This document shows, one piece after another, positions 1-5,383 of a DNA stretch of 5,433 nucleotides. Each line of letters opens with the position of its first letter. The stretch's first letter is position 1. A program made the position numbers and the translations under genes. The notes under the pieces are model-generated. The model was not told where the DNA came from. It searched no databases and saw nothing but the letters and a program-made list of their open reading frames with translations. Source of the stretch: Candidatus Woesearchaeota archaeon. GTDB lineage: Archaea > Nanobdellota > Nanobdellia > Woesearchaeales > UBA12501. Location of the stretch: NCBI GenBank assembly GCA_016177345.1, contig JACOVM010000076.1:1-5433 (forward strand), written 5' to 3'.

Positions 1-348
1 ATTAAATGATGTTGCTATCTTTAGGGAAAAGGAATAAGCAAAGGGAGACATCTCGCAATACTCTTTATTATATACTTCTTCTTCAATATATTTCTCTCCT
101 GTTTTGAGCCAGCTTTCAAAAGACTTTTTAGCATATTCTAATCTTTCTAATCCATCGCTAAATGTCATTATGACAAATGCATATCTTGATTTAGATAATT
201 CACTTTTAGTTTCTTGAAATCTTTTTTTGTAATATCCTACAGCTTCTTTTTTCCACTCGCAAAAAGGAATATTTGAAAAAGGTTTGGAATCTCCGCTTTC
301 TAATAGATATTTCCATTTATTACTTATTTTAGAATGAAAAATGAACAA
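1..348 (-). CDS. Partial AT-rich hypothetical protein, C-terminus beyond the left edge
   Basis: On the minus strand the frame whose last codon is positions 3-1 stays open from about 429 down to the window edge. From about 316 onward it reads like a real soluble protein, rich in K, E, Y, F and S, with stretches such as KWKYLLESGDSKPFSN and YAKKSFESWLKTGEKYIEEE. I do not recognise a family. The 3' end is outside the window. No ATG or GTG start exists in a sensible place: the only upstream candidates in frame are TTG at 348-346 and 393-391, and neither has a visible ribosome binding site. The first in-frame ATG is internal at 168-166. An ATG at 316-314 lies in another frame that could be joined through the A7 run (plus-strand T7 near 222-228). 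Base composition is clearly more AT-rich than in the genes to the right. It may be a short gene with a TTG start, a frameshifted gene or the remnant of a broken one; the given start is a placeholder. Confidence 0.42.
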   Translation of the reverse strand, partial: MFIFHSKISNKWKYLLESGDSKPFSNIPFCEWKKEAVGYYKKRFQETKSELSKSRYAFVIMTFSDGLERLEYAKKSFESWLKTGEKYIEEEVYNKEYCEMSPFAYSFSLKIATSFN

Positions 349-351
349 GAG

Positions 352-358
352 TATAAAA
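352..358 (+). promoter_or_regulatory. Probable TATA box (TATAAAA) of the pseudouridine synthase gene
   Basis: TATAAAA is preceded by a purine-rich stretch (GAACAAGAG) that could act as a BRE element. Transcription about 25 bp downstream would start near 380, giving a leader of under 30 nt that includes the GGGTGA ribosome binding site. A second, weaker candidate (TATTTAAG near 378-385) would place the start at the ATG itself. Confidence 0.45.
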
Positions 359-398
359 TGCTTTTGACAAGGAAAACTATTTAAGCTGCACAAAAAAA

Positions 399-404
399 GG
401 GTGA
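399..404 (+). promoter_or_regulatory. Ribosome binding site GGGTGA
   Basis: GGTGA matches the 3' part of the archaeal Shine-Dalgarno consensus GGAGGTGATC. It lies 3 nt before the ATG at 408 and supports that start. The same GGTGA core precedes the methyltransferase gene in this window. Confidence 0.5.
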
Positions 405-407
405 AAG

Positions 408-1097
408 ATGCCTCAACGTCTCCAAAAAATCATTGCCAACCAAGGGTACTGCTCTCGCCGAAAAGCAGAAGAGCTGATCCAGGAAGGAAGAGTACTCGTC
501 AATGGGCGAACAGCAACTATTGGTGAAAGCGCTGAATTTGAAAAAGATAATGTTATTATTGATGGAAAGCCTCTTCTGCAAACAAAGAAGCTGTATATCA
601 TGCTGAACAAGTCAAAAAAAGTTGTTACGACCCTCTACGATCCACAAGGAAGAACAACAGTGGCAGATATTCTCAAGCTGAAGGAGCGCGTTATCCCAAT
701 AGGACGGCTGGATTATATGACCGAAGGGCTTCTCCTCCTCACGAATGACGGTGATTTTGCGAACAGGATCATGCATCCAAGATATGAAATAAAGAAAACC
801 TATCATGTGACCATCGACAAGCCACTTCGGCAAGAGGATGAACAAAAAATAAGGAATGGATTTTCTGTTGAGGGCATCAAGACAGCACCGGCGAAGATAG
901 TTATGCTTGCCAAAGACCGCACTAAAATAGCAATAACTATTCACGAAGGCAGAAACCGAATCATCAGAAACATGATGGCAGAGCTTGGCTACCGCATCTA
1001 CCAGCTCGAGCGAGTAAGCATTGGGCCATTATCCCTTGGAAACCTGCCAAGAGGGAAATGGAGGGAATTGACAGAAGGGGAGATTGAGGGGTTTTGA
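408..1097 (+). CDS. RsuA/RluB-family pseudouridine synthase with S4 domain
   Basis: This 229-residue protein is predicted to isomerise a specific uridine to pseudouridine in ribosomal RNA. Residues about 2-50 form an S4 RNA-binding domain (PQRLQKIIANQGYCSRRKAE, then VNGR). The catalytic domain follows, with the family motif GRLDYMTEGLLLLTNDGDFA at 99-118, in which D102 is the expected catalytic aspartate. The C-terminal RNRIIRNMMAELGY (182-195) and RVSIGPLSLGNLPRGKWREL (202-221) blocks are typical of the RluB/RsuA group. Length is normal for a compact member, with no long C-terminal tail of the E. coli RluB kind. The start has a GGTGA site and a promoter. Whether 16S or 23S rRNA is the target cannot be decided from sequence. 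This family is characteristic of bacteria, so its presence beside archaeal genes suggests old or recent transfer. Convergent with the methyltransferase gene downstream. Confidence 0.93.
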   Translation: MPQRLQKIIANQGYCSRRKAEELIQEGRVLVNGRTATIGESAEFEKDNVIIDGKPLLQTKKLYIMLNKSKKVVTTLYDPQGRTTVADILKLKERVIPIGRLDYMTEGLLLLTNDGDFANRIMHPRYEIKKTYHVTIDKPLRQEDEQKIRNGFSVEGIKTAPAKIVMLAKDRTKIAITIHEGRNRIIRNMMAELGYRIYQLERVSIGPLSLGNLPRGKWRELTEGEIEGF

Positions 1098-1122
1098 AGG
1101 GGAAAAAAGTGATAGTTTCAGT

Positions 1123-1141
1123 TGTCCAATTTTTTTGGACA
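1123..1141 (+). terminator. Hairpin with T-run after the pseudouridine synthase gene
   Basis: TGTCCAA (1123-1129) pairs with TTGGACA (1135-1141) as a perfect 7-bp stem around a T-rich loop, with seven consecutive T at 1130-1136. It starts 25 nt after the stop. Archaeal polymerase usually stops on the U-run alone, so the T-run may be the active part. On the minus strand, the A-run near 1103-1108 gives a T6 stretch that could end the convergent methyltransferase transcript. Confidence 0.45.
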
Positions 1142-1181
1142 CTTCAATATGGCATTAAAAGTCCTTTGATTATTCTAACAC

Positions 1182-1856
1182 TCACTTTTCCAAAACATAA
1201 AAGGTTGCTGTATTCCCCTTAATCCCTAGTGTCGCCCAACTCTTCCAACCAGAAATAGGAAGAGAATCAATGAATGACTCAAGATGCCCCCTGCTGTACC
1301 AATTATCCCGATATCCTCGATATTGAAGACGAATATCAATCCCAAGAGGCAATAAAGGATGGAAGAGGTTGATAATAACACTGTCATGAGCAACACGAAC
1401 TGCTTCTTGAATTGTAGATTGGTATGCACGCAGATGCTCCACTATATGCTTTAACAAAACAATATCAAAACTATTGTCACCAAATGGAAGGCGTTCAACA
1501 TCACCAAGAACAAATCGTGCAGATGGATGCTTTTGTCTTGCAATATTAAGCAGGTATTTACTGATGTCAAGTCCAGTATATTCAACTCCAAGATTATTTT
1601 CAATATACCCGTCAAGTTCAACTGCTGGGCCGCAAGCAGCATCTAAGACACTTTTTGCTCTTCGGTCTTTTAGAATAGAACGAATAATTTTCCGTTCATC
1701 ATGGCTTGTGTTAGATAAGTGCTGGACAAGGCAATCAAGCTTACCCGTTCGACTATCCTTCCAGAATGAATAAGCATCAGATGATGACAATCGTGACGAA
1801 AAAGCTGCCCTTCGAACTGCTCCAGTAAAATTTCTGATATCCCTCAACCGAACCAT
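1182..1856 (-). CDS. Class I SAM-dependent methyltransferase
   Basis: The 224-residue product has the class I methyltransferase fold motifs in order: motif I SVLDAACGPAVELDGY (69-84), the acidic end of strand 2 in YTGLDIS (D97), GDVERLPF (118-125) at the adenine-binding position, and FDIVLLKHIVEHL (130-142) for motif IV and post-IV. In motif I two of the usual glycines are alanine. The substrate is not predictable; similarity is to the broad Methyltransf_11/25 groups that act on small molecules, lipids or other targets. The frame extends upstream to 2063, but that would overlap bud32 by 194 nt. I chose the ATG at 1856-1854 because it lies 13 nt after the bud32 stop and has GGTGA 7 nt upstream. 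It is the last gene of the membrane protein-bud32-methyltransferase cluster and is probably cotranscribed. Confidence 0.85.
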   Translation of the reverse strand: MVRLRDIRNFTGAVRRAAFSSRLSSSDAYSFWKDSRTGKLDCLVQHLSNTSHDERKIIRSILKDRRAKSVLDAACGPAVELDGYIENNLGVEYTGLDISKYLLNIARQKHPSARFVLGDVERLPFGDNSFDIVLLKHIVEHLRAYQSTIQEAVRVAHDSVIINLFHPLLPLGIDIRLQYRGYRDNWYSRGHLESFIDSLPISGWKSWATLGIKGNTATFYVLEK

Positions 1857-1860
1857 TACA

Positions 1861-1868
1861 ACTTCACC
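1861..1868 (-). promoter_or_regulatory. Ribosome binding site GGTGA that sets the methyltransferase start
   Basis: On the minus strand GGTGA sits just after the bud32 stop codon (TGA, 1872-1870), 7 nt before the ATG at 1856. This supports the short 224-residue form over the longer open frame. Confidence 0.5.
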
Positions 1869-1869
1869 A

Positions 1870-2496
1870 TCATGATCCCTTCTTCGCCCTGTTTCGCCCA
1901 CGCAACTCAACAGCCCGGAGCCTTTCAAGAACAGCAGTGGCATTGGCATAACTCTTCTGGTATTCTCTGAGAACAGCAGCAAAGCATTCTTTTGCGACAA
2001 TAGAATGTTTTGAATCGAGAGCACGTTGAAGCAAATGAAGGTCAACTGCTTTATCTTCTGCACGCTCAGAGAACTGGCTTAAACCAAAGTCGATAAAATA
2101 GATTTCTTGCGCCGCTTCATGAACGATCATATTTGATGTGGTAAGGTCGCCGTGAACAATATTGTTTTGATGAAGGGCAGCGACCTTTCTTCCAATCTCC
2201 CATGCAAAGCCCCGGTGGTCTTGGTCGAGAACATTCCTCAATTTCTGCCCCGGGATAAGATCCATTCTCAGAATCATTTCCTTGTCATCAATAGCCATGA
2301 TTCTTGGCGAAGGAAATTCTATTCTTGCTAGTTCTGTTAAAATTTTTGCCTCTCGTCTCGTACGAATCTTTCGTAAATCCATATCAACGATAGGGTGGCG
2401 ATAGGCTTTTGGAAGGCGATGCTTAATAATAGTTGTTCCATCACAATAGATGGTTGCCTCTGCCCCCTGGGCTATCAAATCCGTACGCTGTACCAT
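1870..2496 (-). CDS. bud32: Bud32, KEOPS complex serine/threonine kinase/ATPase
   Basis: Bud32 is the small atypical kinase of KEOPS. With Kae1 it helps make the t6A modification at position 37 of ANN-decoding tRNAs, through its ATPase activity in the cytoplasm. The 208-residue protein is the usual archaeal stand-alone length. Visible motifs: glycine-rich loop QGAEAT (10-15), IIKHRLPKAYRHP (23-35) with the ATP-contacting lysine K25, RTRREAKIL (45-53) with E49, catalytic loop IVHGDLTTSN (113-122) with D117 and N122, IDFGLS (135-140) with metal-binding D136, EDKAVDLHLL (147-156), and a basic C-terminal tail ELRGRNR (197-203). All key residues are intact. The start gives the normal short lead-in to the glycine loop, though its RBS is weak. 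The first 56 nt overlap the upstream gene. Kae1, often fused or adjacent to Bud32 in archaea, is not in the window. Confidence 0.97.
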   Translation of the reverse strand: MVQRTDLIAQGAEATIYCDGTTIIKHRLPKAYRHPIVDMDLRKIRTRREAKILTELARIEFPSPRIMAIDDKEMILRMDLIPGQKLRNVLDQDHRGFAWEIGRKVAALHQNNIVHGDLTTSNMIVHEAAQEIYFIDFGLSQFSERAEDKAVDLHLLQRALDSKHSIVAKECFAAVLREYQKSYANATAVLERLRAVELRGRNRAKKGS

Positions 2497-3106
2497 GAGT
2501 CACGGTTGTTTCGAGAGGTTTATATGGGTTACGCTCCAGGGGAGCATTCATTGCTGGAGCGTCTGCTGTGTTAACAGTGCCAACAGCAAGCGCATTTGAA
2601 GAGCCTCGAGAGAATCTTACATCACCAGATAGGCAATATGAGGAAAGTGCAAGAATAACTGCTGCTGTAAGGCTGACAAGCCTGAATGAAGGGCTTGAAG
2701 TTGGTGGAGAATATTTTCTGGCAAGAACAAGGGGGTCAAGCCTTGTCCATGGCTGTTGCTCTCGGGCGGTTTGTTGGTCATATTGGTAGCGCGCGAGAAG
2801 CAAAAGATTAGGCTGCTGAACTGCAACAGCAGAAAACGCAGCGAAGACATCAGTTGTTGTATAATGTGGAAAATTCTTCATAACTGCATGAAAGGTCGGC
2901 CTGACTGCCTCAACAGGATATCTCGGATAGAATTCTCGAACACGCTCAACAACGTCATCAACTGTTCGCTCCCTTCTCCCAACACTAGAAACAGGACGCC
3001 GGGAGAGCTTCCACCCACTGCGGCGAAAGAGCTCTACGACAAGGGCCTCTGTAAAATTGTGAGGGAGCCTCCAATCTTCTAGCTTATCAACAAGTTGACC
3101 TGTCAT
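2441..3106 (-). CDS. Hypothetical single-pass membrane protein overlapping bud32
   Basis: I do not recognise this 221-residue protein. Residues 1-135 look soluble and helical, rich in R, E and V (for example VDDVVERVREFYPRYPVEAV at 49-68). Residues about 141-160 (FRLVSLTAAVILALSSYCLS) form one hydrophobic segment long enough to cross the membrane. A 60-residue Ala/Pro/Gly/Asn-rich tail follows. Basic residues R130 and K131 before the segment favour an N-terminus inside, tail outside orientation. The start at 3106 has AGGTG 7 nt upstream and a TATA box about 45 bp upstream. The last 18 codons overlap the start of bud32 in another frame, so the end of the tail may be a by-product of a shifted or lost stop. 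As first gene of the cluster it probably shares a promoter with bud32 and the methyltransferase. It could be an N-terminal cytoplasmic regulator or a surface-linked protein; the sequence does not decide. Confidence 0.72.
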   Translation of the reverse strand: MTGQLVDKLEDWRLPHNFTEALVVELFRRSGWKLSRRPVSSVGRRERTVDDVVERVREFYPRYPVEAVRPTFHAVMKNFPHYTTTDVFAAFSAVAVQQPNLLLLARYQYDQQTAREQQPWTRLDPLVLARKYSPPTSSPSFRLVSLTAAVILALSSYCLSGDVRFSRGSSNALAVGTVNTADAPAMNAPLERNPYKPLETTVTHGTAYGFDSPGGRGNHLL

Positions 3107-3149
3107 TCTTCAGCACCTAAGCAAAACAACACTCAGCGTCAGAAGGGGG

Positions 3150-3157
3150 TTTATATA
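3150..3157 (-). promoter_or_regulatory. TATA box of the membrane protein-bud32-methyltransferase cluster
   Basis: On the minus strand the sequence reads GAAAAGTATATAAACC, a strong archaeal TATA box with a purine-rich BRE-like flank. A start about 26 bp downstream would be near 3127, giving a leader of about 20 nt that contains AGGTG before the ATG at 3106. Confidence 0.7.
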
Positions 3158-3214
3158 CTTTTCCCTTCAGTTAGCTTTGTAGAAAATGTCCTTCTAAACC
3201 CTATATCCACAACA

Positions 3215-3220
3215 TTTATA
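3215..3220 (+). promoter_or_regulatory. TATA box of the His-rich protein gene
   Basis: TTTATA within ACATTTATAATG lies about 37 bp before the ATG at 3255. Expected initiation near 3244 would leave a leader of only about 10 nt. It faces away from the minus-strand TATA box 58 bp to the left, so the 148-bp region is a divergent promoter pair. Confidence 0.55.
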
Positions 3221-3254
3221 ATGCCATTTTCAGCCTTATAGTAGAAGCGAGGTG

Positions 3255-4151
3255 ATGGATATCTCTGATGGAGTTGCTAGGCGGCTTAGGCCCCATCCAT
3301 ACGGCGCTTCAACAGTGATTGTTGTGGCTGTCCCTCTTGGGCTCGATGCTCAGCCACCTCTTTGGCGGCGGTCTTCTCACCCTGATCTCCCGCATGTTCG
3401 GTCAGAAATAGCACATCAGCAAGTTCTTACCCATGTTCGCTCTCTTGATGATTTAACCATTGACGATCTCGTTCTCGACAATAGCCATGAACGACAACCA
3501 CACCGGGCTGTACGAGAGCTCCTGGATACGTTTTTGCAATATCATGGCTATGCGGAGAACATGGCTGAATTTCAAAAGCCAAAAGAAGAGCGCGATCCTG
3601 CTCTTGCATATCATCATGGGCTTGACCTTGTGTATCACCACAGGACAAGGCATGGCTCCCTTTTCTTCCTAACAGCAGGTACAAGATCCATGCTGGTCGA
3701 GACAAGCCCAACAACCTATGACGCTAAGCTTTGGAATACCGCAAGGCCTCTAGAGCACCAGTCAGGAGAAGGCTCACCAGAACTGAACCTTCATGATGTC
3801 CATGATATAGCAGTAAGGTATAATCGAAATGCATTCCCGAATGGTTTTTTTCCACTTCAGTTTGTTGCGAAACATACTGATCAGCATGGTGTTGTTCGAA
3901 ATTGCAGCTTTCCCTCAATCCAACTGAATCGTGAACAAGAGGTAAAGCAAGGTGATTACGAGGCGTTACAGCAATGGGTTATGAGACTATGGAACCATGC
4001 AGGGCTGTTAACCTTATTTGACAAAGCTAGAGTTGACTTTGTTATCCGAAATGAACCGCCTGGAGCTTCCATTGTACGGCCAGTACTAGAACGGCTTCAA
4101 CGTGGTTATGTTGACACGGTACGAGAAAAAATGCATGCTTATTTACGATAA
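3255..4151 (+). CDS. Histidine-rich protein of unknown function
   Basis: The 298-residue product is soluble, with no signal peptide or clear membrane segment; a short hydrophobic strand, STVIVVAVPLGL (19-30), looks like a buried beta strand. Twenty histidines are spread through it, including pairs at H120/H121 and H128/H129 plus H133, and the D- and H-containing stretch HDVHD (180-184), which could suit metal binding. The order of an early strand, a VLDNSHER segment (73-80) and a late SIQLNREQE segment (221-229) faintly recalls N-formylglutamate amidohydrolase-like enzymes, but their diagnostic catalytic motifs are not visible, so I do not assign that family. GTG at 3252 is directly upstream of the ATG and is an alternative start; GAGGTG at 3249-3254 touches the ATG, which is unusually close. 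It has its own promoter, is divergent from the bud32 cluster and converges on the ZPR1 gene 49 bp downstream. Confidence 0.8.
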   Translation: MDISDGVARRLRPHPYGASTVIVVAVPLGLDAQPPLWRRSSHPDLPHVRSEIAHQQVLTHVRSLDDLTIDDLVLDNSHERQPHRAVRELLDTFLQYHGYAENMAEFQKPKEERDPALAYHHGLDLVYHHRTRHGSLFFLTAGTRSMLVETSPTTYDAKLWNTARPLEHQSGEGSPELNLHDVHDIAVRYNRNAFPNGFFPLQFVAKHTDQHGVVRNCSFPSIQLNREQEVKQGDYEALQQWVMRLWNHAGLLTLFDKARVDFVIRNEPPGASIVRPVLERLQRGYVDTVREKMHAYLR

Positions 4152-4200
4152 GACTAATGGGGGTGAATTAAAATAAGGTCGATAATGTCGTTTGGCATCG

Positions 4201-4749
4201 TTACAACTTTGTCTTCTCTGCTTTTTCAGAAAGAATAGCGCTGTTTCCGCTTGGGTCTTCAATGATGATCTTCAATTTTTCTTGGCCCCACATGACCCTC
4301 GTTAACTTCTTGAGCATGTTCTTCGCTTTCTGTTTTGCCTCATCATCCTGGTCTTCTTCATCACGAAGATGCTCAATTTGCTTCTTTACCCTATTAAGAA
4401 TGCCTTCAATGTTAGTGACATAACCATTTGATGCAGGGCCTGGTGTAACTGTTGTGATATGGGGAATCTTAATTGTTGCTTCAGAACTTCGCACAACACG
4501 CACTTTCATATCCTCCTCACACGAAATTTCAAACGTGTACTTGCATGGCTCTTTTTTCTCAACTGCCTCAACATCAGCTTTATGATACTTACAGCCTTCA
4601 CATGTCATCGAGAACAATGCAGTCTTCCCGAAATAAGGAATCTCTACTTCTTTCTCTGTCAGCGTCAGCTCGTTTTTCTTGCAGAACGGGCACTCTTGCC
4701 CGCCAAGGACGCTGATGTCTGATTCTTGTTCTGGTTGTTCGAGAGGCAT
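4201..4749 (-). CDS. ZPR1 zinc-finger domain protein
   Basis: This 182-residue protein matches the archaeal single-module form of ZPR1. A four-cysteine zinc finger is formed by C20-x2-C23 (ECPFCKK) and C50-x2-C53 (MTCEGCKYHKADV), separated by 26 residues, with the family's IPYFG (37-41) between. The following beta-rich domain carries ITTVTPGPASNGYVTNIEGI (98-117), a charged helical part (118-150) and the conserved ending IIEDPSGNS (162-170). Eukaryotic ZPR1 has two such modules and acts as a chaperone for elongation factor eEF1A; a matching role for archaeal aEF1A is plausible but inferred. The ATG at 4749 lies about 26 bp from the centre of its TATA box with no convincing ribosome binding site, which suggests a leaderless mRNA. 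It lies on the same strand downstream of sepF but has its own promoter. Confidence 0.93.
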   Translation of the reverse strand: MPLEQPEQESDISVLGGQECPFCKKNELTLTEKEVEIPYFGKTALFSMTCEGCKYHKADVEAVEKKEPCKYTFEISCEEDMKVRVVRSSEATIKIPHITTVTPGPASNGYVTNIEGILNRVKKQIEHLRDEEDQDDEAKQKAKNMLKKLTRVMWGQEKLKIIIEDPSGNSAILSEKAEKTKL

Positions 4750-4771
4750 ACGACACTAGAACGAATGCAGG

Positions 4772-4779
4772 TATATAAA
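4772..4779 (-). promoter_or_regulatory. TATA box of the ZPR1 gene
   Basis: The minus strand reads CTTTATATACCTG, the same 13-mer as in front of sepF. The box centre is about 26 bp before the A of the start codon, the usual distance to a transcription start, so the transcript probably begins at or within a base or two of the ATG. Confidence 0.7.
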
Positions 4780-4799
4780 GATTTTCCTAAAAGAATTTC

Positions 4800-4832
4800 A
4801 AAAAAGAATCATCAGAAAAAATACAAAAAAAG
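4800..4832 (-). terminator. U-rich terminator region after sepF
   Basis: Read on the minus strand, three T-runs of 6-7 bases follow each other within about 33 nt, starting some 25 nt after the sepF stop codon. No strong hairpin accompanies them. Serial U-runs without a stem are the usual archaeal intrinsic terminator, and this one lies just before the ZPR1 promoter, separating the two genes into different transcripts. Confidence 0.5.
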
Positions 4833-4856
4833 ACTCAACAATTAACGAGCTTCAAT

Positions 4857-5333
4857 TTAATACTCTTCCATTCCTTCTTGTTGCCCTGATGGTGCTTTTG
4901 GCAGCTTCGAGTCACGATGAATCATGGCAAAGGATGGTGTAATGCAGAGCCAGTCTTCACCGAATCCTGCAATATCTCCGTTAATGGCATCTGTTGTTTT
5001 CTTGAGCTTGTTAATCGATCTCTTTAGCTCAACAAGATCCTTATCTTTGAGCTGCCGAATATTAACTAAAGCGATAGTATACCCTTCTCGCAATGAATCA
5101 AGAATATATTTGGTGTCAGCAAAATCTTCGAGCATGAATGGCCTAACAGTAATCTTTGAACGGCTTTTTTCAGCATCAGTAGAAAGTTCAACGTATCCTT
5201 CATCTCCTTCTTCAGGAATGCGGAGATCATCCTGGTCCCCGGTCATTCGATCTTTTAGCCGCATAAAAAATGATTTCATGCCAAACCCTCTTGCGCGTTG
5301 TTCTCTTCGTTTGTAGTTTTGCAGATCACCCAT
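4857..5333 (-). CDS. sepF: SepF-type cell division protein (FtsZ membrane anchor)
   Basis: Archaeal SepF binds FtsZ and tethers the division ring to the inner face of the membrane. The SepF core spans about residues 58-140: KITVRPFMLEDFADTKYILD (60-79), then EGYTIALVNIRQLKDKDLVE (83-102), a helix SINKLKKTTDAI (106-117) and GDIAGFGEDWLCITPSFAMI (119-138), corresponding to the glycine-rich dimer-forming segment of bacterial SepF. A charged linker (33-57) precedes it and a short polar tail follows. Two starts are possible. The ATG at 5333 is about 46 bp from the TATA box and gives 158 residues. The ATG at 5279 (residue 19) has GAGG at good spacing and begins with MKSFFMRLKDRM, which looks like the N-terminal membrane-targeting amphipathic helix expected of SepF. 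I list the longer form, but the 140-residue form is a serious alternative. No ftsZ gene is visible. Confidence 0.9.
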   Translation of the reverse strand: MGDLQNYKRREQRARGFGMKSFFMRLKDRMTGDQDDLRIPEEGDEGYVELSTDAEKSRSKITVRPFMLEDFADTKYILDSLREGYTIALVNIRQLKDKDLVELKRSINKLKKTTDAINGDIAGFGEDWLCITPSFAMIHRDSKLPKAPSGQQEGMEEY

Positions 5334-5375
5334 CTTTTCCGCACAACTACTCTGAAATAGGGATATTTAATCAGG

Positions 5376-5383
5376 TATATAAA
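5376..5383 (-). promoter_or_regulatory. TATA box of sepF
   Basis: The minus strand reads CTTTATATACCTG. Initiation about 25 bp downstream, near 5354, would give a leader of about 20 nt to the ATG at 5333 or about 75 nt to the ATG at 5279. The remaining bases to the right edge (5384-5433) contain no feature I can support. Confidence 0.65.

Noticed and set aside
612..944. Minus-strand open frame opposite the pseudouridine synthase gene
   Set aside because: Antisense to conserved catalytic motifs, with no protein-like conservation visible.
1100..1191. Inverted repeat GGAAAAAAGTGA / TCACTTTTCC around the convergent gene ends
   Set aside because: The arms differ by two A residues, are A/T-rich and lie about 70 nt apart; it is probably chance, and the perfect hairpin at 1123-1141 explains the region better.
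1857..2063. Extension of the methyltransferase frame to an ATG at 2063
   Set aside because: It would overlap the conserved C-terminal part of bud32 by 194 nt, and the added residues show no methyltransferase character. The ATG at 1856 has a ribosome binding site and the expected position.
2756..3082. Plus-strand open frame of 108 codons opposite the membrane protein gene
   Set aside because: No TATA box or ribosome binding site in front. The opposite strand has a good promoter, an RBS and a plausible membrane segment.
4152..4200. Possible terminator between the two convergent genes
   Set aside because: Only short CGAT/ATCG pairings and no T-run longer than three are present, so no terminator can be supported.
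4924..5316. Plus-strand open frame of 130 codons opposite sepF
   Set aside because: It is antisense to a well-recognised SepF protein, its Ser/Arg-rich composition is typical of a shadow frame, and it has no promoter or ribosome binding site.
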